Assembly (NCBI GenBank): GCA_022592445.1 | Contig: JABYQR010000020.1 | Location: forward strand, 124,001 to 188,000 | DNA: 64,000 nt | DNA from: Cytidiella melzeri | Lineage: Eukaryota > Basidiomycota > Agaricomycetes > Polyporales > Irpicaceae | Direction of reading: 5' to 3' | In this document: positions 38,597 through 49,661 of the stretch, piece by piece | Position numbering within the stretch: position 1 is the stretch's first letter | Layout of the letters: the number at the start of each line of letters is the position of its first letter | Made by a program: the position numbers and the translations under genes | The notes under the pieces: generated by a model | Database searches by the model: none | The model's input: only the letters and a program-made list of their open reading frames with translations | What the model was told of the DNA's origin: nothing

Positions 38597-40227
38597 TGTG
38601 AGCTCGTTGAATGTACGAATATAGAGGACTTTGACCGCGAACGACGAGGTTGGTAGGTTGGGTTGAAGGAGGAAAGGAAAAAGGAGTAGAAATACTGGCA
38701 GAGAACGTGGGGTGCGCTGGTCGAGGCACTTGAAAGAAATGCGAAACAGGCGCGGCGGCTTTCACTAGCCATACCGGATCAAGCCGAGACCGAGTCTTCG
38801 GGGATAGGTCCCCGTCAATAGTATTCAGTTCTCCGGCGCCGATCACTTGGCACTCCGGACGACACCGTCCCTCCCTCTGGCTGTCCCGAACGTCGAGCTA
38901 GTCGGTAAATGGCGCATTGTTTCGAGGCTCGTCGACGGTGCAGCGCGCACAGACCTCCCGCAACCACTTCGTGCACCGTTTGCGTGGCTGTAAGGTTCGC
39001 AAGGTATCCTTGTTCCCCGATGTAGAAAATGGGCATCGACATGGATTGACCTGCAGCGCTGCGACGTCGTCAAGGCAATATCATAGTCTGGGACAGGTAA
39101 GTATTGCGTACATATATATGGAATATATCATGGCAAATAGCTGCTGCATTAGCCTCTTCGTTAACAGCACATTCTCTGCACAGTTATTCCCAAAGTCTTC
39201 GCCGTCTGGGAGTATTCATGCGTTTGAATACGCCCGACTCGGAGTAATCCTTTCACAGCGCTCAGTCACGGTCATATGCTGCGGAACACCCGGACAGTCA
39301 TGTCCACACAAAGCTGTGACCTGAGCGTCGCACATGCCGAGATGTTTTGAAGAGGTATGTCGCCATTGTACGGCTGGCCTCGTACAACCTACACAGGTCA
39401 TCGCCGGAACAGCACCGTTCTTCCAGGTTTGTGCCATCATGGCAAGCAGCGTCAAAGAACAAATCCTGAGGCCTGAGGCACGAAAGTTTGAACGCCGTCT
39501 ACTCTGCTTCTGGGCGTTGACGGTGCTGCTCTGCCGGGTTCGTTTGAATCTCATTGCCCGGCAGCATGCTCCAACGGTTTCTGCGAGACCATGGAGGGCG
39601 AAGATATGTGACTCTACCAGTAGATCTGCACCTGATTTAGGACGTGGTCTTGGTCATGCTCTGTCGGGGTGGGGCTCGTAATGGAACTCGTACGGTGGTC
39701 TGTCATCTTAATATGCCATACACCGTCACGATATTGCATTTAATGTCTTTGTTGCAGTCTGTGACGGCGGCGACTTAGTGTGCGTTATGCCGGGTGGATT
39801 ACTCTGGCAGCTAGCACGAAGGTCCGGCTGGATCTTGTTCTGCAAATCATGCCTCGCCCTACATGGATTGTCAAAACTACGATCTTCATCGTGTTTGCTA
39901 ATTTACATCCAATATATCTCTTCGTTCACGTATGCATCCCACTCTCAACCGCCTCGCCCTTCCGCTCGGCTTCTCCCATCCCCCCATTCTCCAACGTCAA
40001 CAGCTCCTCATCGAGGTGAACACGAACAAACACATGACTCAGAGAACGTGGGATTCTGAACGCCAAACCGTCGGTCCCGATCAAACTTATCTCTTGACTC
40101 GCCACCCTGTGCACGGCCCCGCTCAGTGCTAGGTATATATTCATAGGTACATAACCACAGCTGGCATCACTGACAAGAGGTTCACAGTACTCACAGTACT
40201 CAATACGCCTCCAACTTTTATAGCGAC
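38597..40227. other. Gene-poor stretch, nothing identified
   Basis: About 1.6 kb. Overlapping frames on both strands of up to 149 codons with no domain or splice chain. The last 50 bp contain a direct repeat of CACAGTACT and a TTTTATAG element just before the first GNAT gene, which may be its core promoter. Confidence 0.4.
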
Positions 40228-41268
40228 ATGCTAGCCTCGGACGCCTTGAATAACACCAACGAATCAATACCATTACGGAAAATGCGTTTGGGTGAGTATC
40301 GTCGCGTTGATATTCCACGCACTCAACTGTTGTGTTTTGACACTCGGTATGTGTAATGTGTAGGTGACATACCACAAATCGTCAACATGGCGTATGCCGC
40401 AGTCGAAGAGTCGCGAGACCCATTACTGCGGTACCTTCGCGATACTTCGGTAAGTTACCAAACGAGCTGCTATGTTCTGTGCGCTCATTGACTTGTCTTT
40501 GTAAAGGACGCCGATTCAGCCAATTTTATGAGAAGCTGGCGTCTTAACGTAACCCTCACGCTTGAGAAAGGCATTCGGAACGATGTGGCATGGACGGTCG
40601 GTGACGCAGATGGTATGATGATATTGTCAGTCACACTATAAGCGATGCTGTGCACTAGTTGATAATTAGCTGCTAATGGTACAGTCAAGCGGCTGGCCAC
40701 GTTGATAGATATCTTGACAAGCTCGTCGATGGGATTGGCCATTACGTCGGTACAGCGGCGTCGCTCTTGCTTCTCAGCAATGAACAGAAGCGGGTATGTG
40801 CTGGCTATATCCGCTCACAACAGGAAAATAATGCGCCTCATTTCAGAGGCAAACCGAGTACATCAAGAAGTGCGACGAGGTCATAACAAGGACCCTCAAG
40901 GATCGCAAAAAGGATATGATATGTCTCGCTGCACTTTCAACTCGACCTTCCAAACAAAGACGGGGATACGGTTCTGCGCTCGTGAGCGTGGTCACCACAC
41001 AGGTGACCATTCCACTCCCTTGGTGTTCGAAGAGGCTGTGCTAACCCTCAGGCTCGTACATGAGGCCGACAAGGAAGAGCGTTCCGCGTGGCTTATATCT
41101 AGCAATCGCGCGAATACCCCATTCTACAACTCTCTTGGGTTCGTGGCGCAGGCAGACATTATCTTAGGCGAAGATGATGTTACTTGGAGCGAGCCTCCGG
41201 TCGTTATGAGCTTGGTACGTGCTCAGCACAACTTCCACTGGCTGATTGAACTCGAAGAAGTGATGTAG
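40228..41268 (+). CDS. GNAT-family N-acetyltransferase, array copy 1
   Basis: First of three tandem GNAT paralogues. Transfers acetyl from acetyl-CoA to an unknown acceptor. Exons join as MLASDALNNTNESIPLRKMRLG / DIPQIVNMAYAAVEESRDPLLRYLRDTS / DADSANFMRSWRLNVTLTLEKGIRNDVAWTVGDADGMMIF / QAAGHVDRYLDKL...LLLLSNEQKR / RQTEYIKKCDEVITRTLKDRKKDMICLAALSTRPSKQRRGYGSALVSVVTTQ / ADKEERSAWLISSNRANTPFYNSLGFVAQADIILG, ending at 41268. The acetyl-CoA motif A is LSTRPSKQRRGYGSALV (Q/RxxGxG/A pattern). FYNSLGF is motif B. Every join keeps frame, so it looks intact. About 240 residues. The acceptors cag at about 40849 and gag at about 41062 were chosen by alignment with copies 2 and 3. Confidence 0.75.
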
Positions 41269-41597
41269 ATGGTTCGAGCGAAGGATGGCCTTTAGACGTG
41301 CCCGACTAGAGACTAGGATATAGTATTGGCAGTCAGGAGTAATGAATTCGAATTCATGTCAGTTCACACTTACACCGCTGAGGCTCGTGCTGAATTTTGA
41401 TGAGCTCACCAGCGTTCAAAGGTGGGTACATGTAACATTGCTGGGTTGGCAGCTGGTGCCGCAACGAACAATCAGTGATAACGTTTTCATCACTGGTCTC
41501 ATAATCCTGCTGCCTAGACTAACATCAACGGCTGTGTATATATCACCTGCAGCGGCTGTCGACCCGCAGCTTGCTGCAAAGCACCGCGTAACCCAAC

Positions 41598-42677
41598 ATG
41601 AAGATATCCGAGCCTACGGTCATTCGAAAACTGCGCTTTGGTGTGTGAACCAACGCCACGCGGTACCGTCGCTATAAACGTCAGTCATCTGCTACTAGGT
41701 GACATTCCCGAAGCGATCAGGATGGTAGAAGATGCATTCGAGGAAGACCCCTTGCAACACTACCTTCGCCGGGACACTCCTGTTGGTTGAATTTAACCTC
41801 CGCTAGTCGTGACATAGTTTCACAGTGCTGATACACTACTATTTCTTCAGGATGCTGATACTACTGGGCATTTTAGGCAGTCGTGGAGACTCAGTCTCGG
41901 AGCAAACCTCGCCTTTATAATCCGCAAAGGTCTGGTGTGGACTGTCGGAGACTCAGACGCCATGGTCATTTAGTAAGTGAAGAATTTCATAGCCATAAAC
42001 CAGAGATACATGCTCTTATCATGCCCACTTGCAGCTTTCCGGCCGACTTGGTAGAAGATGACCTTGACAAAATCATCAAGAATGCCTTGCCATTATTCAC
42101 GGTAGCTCAAGCCAACATGCTGACCGAGCAACAGAGACAGGTACGCTCAATCTGTTCTGTTCCTGCAGCGAGCTAATGGCACAACAGAGGCAGACAGCTT
42201 TTGCCGCACTGTTCAGACAGGCAGTGACAGAGTTTCTTGGCGATAGAGTCAAAGACATGTTCGAAGTTGGTGGCCTCGCCACTCGACCGTCTAAGCAAGG
42301 CCGCGGGTATGGCTCGGCCCTTGTTAAAGGAGTCAGCGACCTCGTATGTACATTTCAGCTTTGATAGTTCTGTTGAGCTGCACTGACCTGATGACAACTA
42401 TGCACAGGCGGATGCAGCACGCTGCGCAACATGGCTTGGATAAAGCAATGTTTTGAACACCGGATTCTATGAGTCACTTGGGTTCGTAACAATTACAACA
42501 ATCTCTCTCGGAAAGTCCGATCCGACTTGGAAAGAGCTTCCGGTGGTTGTGGCTCTGGTGCGTTGTAATCCAGTATCACGAATCTCACGTTCACATCTAG
42601 AGGATCACGGTTCTGACTCGGATATGCCCTTTGCGTTAGATGGGGAGCCGCTACCAGTGAATGAACGGCGGCTTTGA
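41598..42677 (+). pseudogene. GNAT N-acetyltransferase, array copy 2, nonsense-disrupted
   Basis: Second paralogue, same intron plan as copy 1. Exons read MKISEPTVIRKLRFG / DIPEAIRMVEDAFEEDPLQHYLRRDTP / DADTTGHFRQSWRLSLGANLAFIIRKGLVWTVGDSDAMVIY / FPADLVEDDLDKI...LTEQQRQ / RQTAFAALFRQAVTEFLGDRVKDMFEVGGLATRPSKQGRGYGSALVKGVSDL / ADAARCATWLG. A TAA stop then occurs in frame at 42441-42443, where copies 1 and 3 read a Ser/Ile-type codon before SN. After it the same frame stays open and conserved (SNVLNTGFYESLGFVTITTISLGKSDPTWKELPVVVALVRC) to 42677. The break removes motif B and the C-terminal strands. It is either a young pseudogene, a truncated protein, or a base error. Confidence 0.75.
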
Positions 42678-43070
42678 CGTTGGAAACAATGCCAAATATA
42701 TCCCTGCCGTAACTGTTCGTACACGCTGTATGTGCTTGGCATGATAACGTGTGTGGGTGCTAGTGCTTCTCTTCAACGCCGGCTGAGACCACCCGTGTAG
42801 ATTGTTACTGTATTGCATCCGGATTTCAGTCTCTCATCAACCGAGTGGCTGTCCGAATTTCAACGGCGACGAACGCTGTCATGCGGGCATTAGACGGAGA
42901 AGCCAATGTAATCACGAAATCAGTGTACGTACGAGCCGACGAGGGGTTTCGCTAAACCTTGATCCCAACTTTACCCAGGAGCTGGAGGCCGCGAGCAGCC
43001 TTGGACGGGTTTCTTGACAACGCTCATCAGCTATTTTCGTCAAGCGCGCTCACCAGTCCGTACCAGTGCC

Positions 43071-43989
43071 ATGAAAGATCGAAGAGCGGTTTCACTGCGC
43101 AAATTCAGTGAAGGTCAGCATCTTTCCTTACGCACGAATGTTTGTAGATGGCCGGTCTTACAATGGTCACAGCTGAGATACCCGAAGCTATTCAGCTATG
43201 TGAAGATGCCTTCGAAGAGGATCCGCTTCAGCACTACTTAAGCAATACTCCGGTTAGTGTCATGCAATGAGGTTCATGATAGCGACTGACTCTTTTCAAT
43301 AGAATGCTGAGGATGAACGCCGCTATCGGCAATTCTGGCACAATCACCTCAGCGGCTACATGAGACCTTTCACGGACGGGGGTGCGGCATGGACCACGGA
43401 AGATTTTGGCGCGGTGTTGCTCTAGTAAGCATACAGCTTCGCAGTTGTGCCTGCAGTATTCTTGACGCCGCTCGACTTATACAGCTCTCCTGTAAAACAG
43501 CTAGACGTGGAGCACGGGAGCATGTTGACGGGTCTTAGCGAGGAGCAGAGAAGGGTAACGGTGGAACTTGATGCTCAGTACGAGACGCTGACCGGCGTGA
43601 TAGAGATTGGACGAGTGGTTGAAGACGTCTGAGAGAGTTGCCGACGAGACGCTGGGAACTTCTCGCAAGGATATGGCATACATCGCGACCCTTGCGACTG
43701 CTCCTGCTCAGCAGGGACGCGGGTACGCTTCTGCATTGGTCAAGATGGTCGTGGATGAGGTCAGTCGAATCTCAACGGAAGCACAATCGTTTTGAAATAC
43801 TTACATAGAATATAGGCGGACGCCCAAGGTCGTATGACATGGCTCATGTCAAGTAATATTGCTAACACGGGCTTTTACAATGACCACGGTTTCATTACGA
43901 AAGCCAAGATAATCCTAGGCCAAGATAACCCTACATGGGACAGACCGCCTGTGGTGATTTGCCTGGTGCGTAGACGACGGTTTCAGTGA
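43071..43989 (+). CDS. GNAT-family N-acetyltransferase, array copy 3
   Basis: Third paralogue. Exons join as MKDRRAVSLRKFSE / AEIPEAIQLCEDAFEEDPLQHYLSNTP / NAEDERRYRQFWHNHLSGYMRPFTDGGAAWTTEDFGAVLLY / SPVKQLDVEHGSMLTGLSEEQRR / RLDEWLKTSERVADETLGTSRKDMAYIATLATAPAQQGRGYASALVKMVVDE / ADAQGRMTWLMSSNIANTGFYNDHGFITKAKIILGQDNPTWDRPPVVICLVRRRRFQ. Acetyl-CoA motif: APAQQGRGYASALV. All joins keep frame and it appears functional. About 235 residues. Upstream, 42.68-43.07 kb holds no separate gene. Acceptor identity is unknown; the conserved EDPLQHYL block shared with copy 2 shows these two are closest relatives. Confidence 0.75.
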
Positions 43990-44143
43990 TACACGCTGCA
44001 AACTCATGTTTGCACTCACCAGATGGTCAGAAACGTTGGGACCCACTAGCATGAAGCTGATGTAATCTGTTAAATGTATTGCATGCTGATGAACACACTC
44101 TGTACATCAAGTATACTTCCTAGCTTAGCGGCGCCAACCCGGA

Positions 44144-45478
44144 TTAAGATGCAACCTTGGCCAGCATAGCCTCCGCGTCCTGCCACAGATCGCGCTGCGC
44201 CCATAGCCCAATCACAGCTGTGATAACCATCCAGCAAGAAGACTCCGCGATGAGGTCCTCTGAGCTTTTGGTAGCTTCGCCCAAGTTGCTTTCTGCCACA
44301 GCTGCTAAACGCCCTTCCATTCGCAGCTTAATGAGACCCATGCAGCCACGTGCGAGGCTACGTAAAGTGTTCGTCTCATCGGCAGTAATGTAGTCGTCGA
44401 CACGGGACAGCAGTACGAACATCCAGCGTGCGTGAGTTTCCGTTACGACATATTTCCGCAGTGCGTCTTCCTCGAGGTGAATATGAACCCAGTGTGCAAA
44501 GTACATGAGAAGATGCATAGCATATCTCTATCAAAAAGTGTGTCAGTCAACAGATTGGGCAGAGTTTTCGTTGAAACTTACATGATCGATATCGCGCATG
44601 AGATCCGGAGTGGGCTGTGGTGGTCCTGGTACCGCGATCTTGCCGGTCTCGATCGGATGTACCTGCAAGTGTTCCAGAGGCATTGCCTCAGCGCTGTAGT
44701 CCGGAGGAGCTGGGGTACCAGAAGGCGTCGGTAACGATCCTGACGGGTCCATAGGAACTTCATAGTTTATCTCCTCTTGTTCGCGCTGGTACATATAGAC
44801 GCGGCTAGGTCCGGCATGCGATTGTTCATGCATACCAGACTCGAAAGAGTAACCTCGCATGCCTCTGTTGTAGTCTCCGTACCTTTCGTTCCTGTTATTC
44901 TGCTTTTTGGGCTTCTTTTGCGGGTTCCATTCGCTTTCTGGACGGCCATTCAAGAACGCCCACCAGTGATCACGGTCCTTCCTGTCCGGCATGATTTTGT
45001 GAGTCGTTGGAAGAGGAAGATTGGCATGGACGGTTGTTTGCATACAGTTCTAGTGTTGGGCGTAGGTCAGAGCACAGAACGCTAAAAATGATCATGTTTC
45101 TAACGTACTTTTCTGAAGTTCTTGAACCGGTACACAAACACCTCACGCCATTCTTCTGAGGGAAGGTGGTCGTTTGTGGGCTGCGCCGAGTCTGTGGGAA
45201 CTTGAGGTTTCTCTTCAACTTGGTACGGATTGTCTACCCTCGTGGTATGAGGCAGGGAGCGAGCATCACGGCTGTATAGAAAAAATTCAATCAAAACACT
45301 GCAGAAGGATCTGAGAATGGACATATGCGCACCGAACCATGAAAAGGTACTGAAGCCCGTCCTCGGGCTCGCCATTGAAGTCAGCCGGCAGGTTGGCAAT
45401 GGGAAGTACCTGCTTTCCGAGCGACGGCTCATCATCGTCTGAGTCTTCAAGCTCTGACCGTTTGCGTTTCGACGACAT
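44144..45478 (-). CDS. GEMIN2: Gemin2 / SIP1 snRNP assembly factor
   Basis: Gemin2 holds the Sm pentamer for SMN-dependent loading onto snRNA in the cytoplasm. The start MSSKRKRSELEDSDDDEPSLGKQVLPIANLPADFNGEPEDGLQYLFMVR is the typical Gemin2/Brr1 N-terminus that wraps Sm proteins. Later exons read SEEWREVFVYRFKNFRK, then MPDRKDRDHWWAFLNGRPESEWNP, a basic linker (KKPKKQNNRNER), and Pro-rich sequence. The helical C-terminal domain follows: MHLLMYFAHWVHIHLEEDALRK, ARWMFVLLSRVDDYITADETNTLRSLARGCMGLIKLR, and SSCWMVITAVIGLWAQRDLWQDAEAML. About 340 residues. A linker of some 100 residues between the domains is longer than in the human protein. Start 234 bp from the divergent gene. Confidence 0.88.
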
Positions 45479-45712
45479 GGTGCCAAATGTTGCGCAGACT
45501 GCTCGGAGTCACGGTCTGACCGTCTTCACCAGTGGAAGCGCCGGATTAGATGGCGCATCAAGACGATCGAGGGTAGACCGGGCCGGCCGCGGAGTATGCG
45601 CGCCTAATAATAGCGAGAAATGGGGAAGACGGAAACAATTGCACAACTTTCTTGTGATTATTGACTTTCAAGTTTCTACAGACTGCCTAACCTCTCAAAC
45701 GCGTCTTTACCG
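45479..45712. promoter_or_regulatory. Divergent promoter, GEMIN2 and DUF3245-like gene
   Basis: A 234-bp gap between outward-facing start codons. No TATA box seen. Shared promoter inferred from geometry. Confidence 0.35.
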
Positions 45713-46777
45713 ATGGAAGACTTGGTGAACGACGAGGGCATCGATCTCGAATCCTTACAAGCTCAAATTGATATTTCCCTTGCCCAAACACAGAACCTCG
45801 TCGCGTCATGGCTGAAGCCCACTCGCGGAGAGAGTTCCTCCACCAGTTCATCTCGCCTCAACCAAGAGAAGGAGATCCAGGAGCTGTTAAAGAGACCTCC
45901 TAGGTACGTGTGCGCGAGACTGAAAATGCATGGCCGCACTAAAACCACGCAGATTAGGCGTAGGTGCGCCGATCCCTGCATCGACCGGTATTGTCGGCCA
46001 CGAGACTATGAAACTGAAGGGTAAGCTGAGTGGGAAGAAACGAGGACGGGAACCAGAGGACGTCGATATGGCTGTGTCAGCTGAGCAATCGGATGGTGAC
46101 GAAGAGGAGAGTCGCGCGGGTGCGATAAAGAAAAAGGCGCGAGTCGATCCCTTTGCTGGCTCTCGAGCGAAGGGCAAGAAGAAACAGACAGCGCAGAGCT
46201 CTGATCCCACGGAACCACGTCAACCTTCTCCCAAGACACCACCCCTTACAGAGGCCCAGAATAGCGTAGATACCGTGGAGTCACCTAAACATGCCTCGAA
46301 CGATGTTATTGGAGCTTCTCCGGCAGGCAAGAAGAAGAAGAAAAAGAAAAAGAGACATGGAAACGCAGACGCTGCGGATGTACACGGGATGCAAGCTGTT
46401 ACGAAACCAATCTCAGCCTTTGACAGACCTCACACTCCACCAGCCGGATCTAGCAAGTCAGAAGTTTCTGGTGAGAGTCGTTCCTTTTCCCTAATCCCTA
46501 CTTGTGTCTCACACCTCACTCATCTCCGTTCCCAGTAACCCCTGTACATCTATCTACTCAGCAAGTTGCTGTGGAGGCCACTCCAAATCCGTCGACGCAG
46601 GCGCATGAGTTACCGTTACTGAACCTTGTTGGTCCACCGCCAGCTGCAGATTCTTCTCCGACGAAGAAGAAACGCAAAAAGAACAAGAAGAAGAGGAAGA
46701 AAGTCGAGGATCTGGTCACTCTGGATCCCGAGCCTGAGACTGAGGGACAAGACGATGACGAAGCAGGCGACGGGTGA
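45713..46777 (+). CDS. Lys-rich nuclear protein, DUF3245-like
   Basis: Function unknown; composition suggests a nucleolar or nuclear protein. Three exons. The first is MEDLVNDEGIDLESLQAQIDISLAQTQNLVASWLKP, a helical N-terminus, ending KEIQELLKRPP. The second opens RLGVGAPIPASTGIVGHETMKLKGKLSGKKR, which matches the conserved LGxGAxxP...L+GKL block I associate with DUF3245. Then low-complexity acidic and basic blocks: DGDEEESRAGAIKKKARVD and a run of about ten lysines (GKKKKKKKKRHG). The third exon has KKKRKKNKKKRKK and an acidic tail DPEPETEGQDDDEAGDG. About 310 residues. Family label is from memory of the motif and should be tested with a profile search. Confidence 0.6.
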
Positions 46778-47293
46778 CGTATGCTTCTAGCCCTCGTGTA
46801 CCTAGGGTATTAGGTGTTTTTGTGAGTCTGGTGCTATGATAGCGTGTCTGTGAACTCGAGGCTGATCATTCTCCTTGGCAGAGCGAGGGGGTAATCCTGC
46901 ATCCCTGAAGAGATGCGCTGGTGTGTACTCAAGGCATCTAGGTTGCGACAAGTGAACTAGATTTTCTGGTTCATTGGAGTTGCTCATACACACTGGGTAT
47001 ATTCGCCATAACCTCGCGACGTCTCCGGTGCAAAGACGTCACAATCCTCCATTGATGGCTGATCTGCGAGGTCCATCGAATGTGACTAGCACTACTTGTA
47101 TTCTCGTCATTGGGCCTACTAGTACATGGCTATCATATCCTACACATAATCTACAGTCCAGAGTCCGCTAAATGCGTATGCGATGCTTGCTGATAACGAT
47201 AAACATAGAGGAATAGGTGGGAGTGTCGGAGGGATATCGCGGTAAACGTAGGGGGCGGTGGATGGAACAGTGTCGAGATAGTGCCTGGGGTCG
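46778..47293. other. Intergenic, no gene seen
   Basis: About 515 bp between convergent genes. A minus-strand frame extends from the neighbouring gene's region to 47140 (see finding on overlapping frames). Confidence 0.35.
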
Positions 47294-47913
47294 TCATGGA
47301 CGAGTTGAACGACGGGTGTTGTGCCTTGCCGGACGAACATCCTTGCTGGACTGTTGACGCCTGGGTGCGTCAGTCTGCCGTCTCTGCGGTGCTGGTCGAC
47401 TGCTTCGAGTAGTCCGACTTTGTGTAATAGAGCCGGACACCTTTGAGCTAGTACTGTGACCGCGACGAGGCTTTGGACGGTGGGAGAAGTGAAGAGTGAC
47501 ATCGGTGCTGCCCTTCTTCGTGCTTCGGCGTGAAGCATCGCGAGACAAGACCGCTTTGCTTGCATTGCGCTTCTTGGACCCAAAGCCAAAGAGGCTGAGT
47601 ATCCCACCACCACTGCTGCCTGCCTTGCGCTTCTGGCCCGCCGCTGCATGTTTCTTCTTCCACTGCCTGACTGCCTTTGCTGCTCTCATCTCTCGGATCC
47701 CTTCCCTCCGCACGGTCTCATTGTCACTTAGTGTGCCGCGCAGCTTGGTTACCCAGCCGTGGATGGTGGAATACTTCTGGTTGTACGGGCGAATACTGCC
47801 ATCGCGGCGGAGATCTTTCTGAACGGGGTACGGTATACTCGTTAGTTGGGACCATAGAGGACACAAGAGTGTCAGCTTACCTCCGTGTGCCAGTCGACTT
47901 CGACAAAGCCCAT
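47294..47913 (-). CDS. Small basic protein of unknown function
   Basis: Two exons: the first encodes MGFVEVDWHTE, then a 60-odd-nt intron, then KDLRRDGSIRPYNQKYSTIHGWVTKLRGTLSDNETVRREGIREMRAAKAVRQWKKKHAAAG. A Gly/Ser stretch follows (SSGGGILSLFGFGSKKRN), and an Arg/Ser/Lys-rich tail. About 186 residues, strongly basic. No domain recognised; similar small basic proteins with a conserved GWxxKLRGxL segment are, to my recollection, found in other agaricomycetes. The clean splice and conserved-looking N-terminal half support a gene. The C-terminal half is doubtful because another frame on the same strand is also open. Confidence 0.55.
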
Positions 47914-49661
47914 GATAGAGGTACGAATGAAAGTGTAGATACACGAAAGGGGGATGAAGGGTTATTGGACGGTAAGAGGCTCTGAACGGGAGACCTGCTC
48001 TTGCTTTTATAGTTCGAGGTCGCCGGCGGCCATCCCTGTAAATGTACTTGTCCAAGGAGAGTCCTGGGTCCCGACGTTACGTATAAGGCTGAAGGGGCCG
48101 GCAAGGGCCGAGTCTGTGGGTCCAACGTGGTTATCGCATTCCAGTTAACATCGCATGTTGTTTTCATTTCCATATACCTGCACTGCAATAATGTGTTTCA
48201 AGCGGTCTCTCTACTCTCGGATACTTGGGCGATGCGCTCACGCAGCAGCAACATATTGGAGGTTTTCATGCAGCTGACTAGTCTGATTATGGCATGATCC
48301 ACTGTAGCATGCCAACTTCATCTCCATAGGCCCTACGCGAGAAGGATTCTTGCTTCGTCACGTTTGGTAAGTCTTCAAGCAGATGATATGCTTACTCTTT
48401 CCACGGATACACCTCTACCCCACGACTGTGAGATAGGTGTACGTGACCGTACTCTACTGTGTCGGTGGAGCTTCACAGCAAAGTTCATTCATTAATTGCG
48501 GAGCTGGTTCAGAGTACAGCATTGCCTTGTGAGGTGAGACCCACATGCTACGAGGAAAATCCAACTTTGACGATTGGCTCGACATTATTCTCTCAGGTTC
48601 ATCAATGCGGAGCAAAGTGCAACTTTGATTTGTGAGGCAAGGCTCACATGCACGATTCCAAAAAAAATCACCGTTAGCTCTTCCGTACTCTCAGGTGAGC
48701 TATTTCTTTGTGTTTTGACTCGCACCGCTAATTCTTTGATAGATACGATTGAGCGACAGTGGACACGATATTAAACCATCGCTGCCAGAGTCCTCGCTGG
48801 ATACATGAGGTGAGCGCCACCACGAGGCACTCGCTCCCTCTCATCATCTTTGAGCAGTGCAAGTCGTACTAACATGGTCTCCAGGCAGTACTACACGTTG
48901 ATCTCGTACGCTCACGGTTACGCGGCAGCCTCGTCAGGACCGCCTTTAGCAACGACGTTGCATGGCAGGAGTTGACATGCTGGTCGCAACACGCGTATAG
49001 TGCACTTTGGTCCCATCTTCGCACATTCCAAAAGTTGTGGACTCACAGATGTAGCTGTTCCTCCAACCCAAGTGAACAATCTGACCGACGGTTCAGATAG
49101 CCAGCCCGTGCCAAGGCACCATAGTCTCCGAAACCCATCCAAATGAAGAGGAGGAGATGATGACATCCCGCAGCCCAGGGTTGCGGAACGATGCAAACCG
49201 GAGGTTGAGATATTGACCGGCACACGCAGTTGGATCGCAACATAGGTGCTACTTGGCTCGCAGCTTTATAATTACGAGCCTATCTTGAGATAGTGCTACA
49301 GCAATAATATTATAAACTGCCTTGGAGCTTCTGCTGGCCATTTGTGAAGCCTTTCGTCTGTCCTTGACTGGGCGTCTATCCGGCCTCGACCAATCCAGCA
49401 CGCGCCCTGAGACTTTCTAGGCAGTCTCGACCACCACAACGCTTCGGCATCTCTGGCCGGAAGCACTCTCGATTGTGGACTGCGAATCCAGCCTTCGTTC
49501 TCATGACTAGTTACCGCTGTATCCAGTCCTACAATGCCCGACTGCCACTCTTACTATGGGCGGACGCGCATGCATAAATAATGCTCGAAGGTGATCTGCA
49601 GATGAACAGCAATCCCCTCACAGCTTGTAGCACTCGCATCTTCTCCAAACTGAAAGACGAA
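47914..49661. other. Gene-poor stretch, nothing identified
   Basis: About 1.7 kb. Frames of up to 103 codons on both strands, none with a domain. A poly-A/T-poor stretch at 48.2-48.8 kb has repeated GTGAGG...CACATGC segments (about 48530-48560 and 48630-48655) that hint at a small imperfect duplication. Confidence 0.4.
49572..49579 (+). promoter_or_regulatory. Possible TATA element of protoglobin gene
   Basis: CATAAATA lies only about 10 bp before the first in-frame ATG (49581). If used, transcription would begin near 49600-49610, making ATG 49662 the first good start. Confidence 0.3.

Noticed and set aside
39926..40375. 149-codon minus-strand frame over the start of the first GNAT gene
   Set aside because: Shadow of the plus-strand GNAT exons; the plus strand has motif support.
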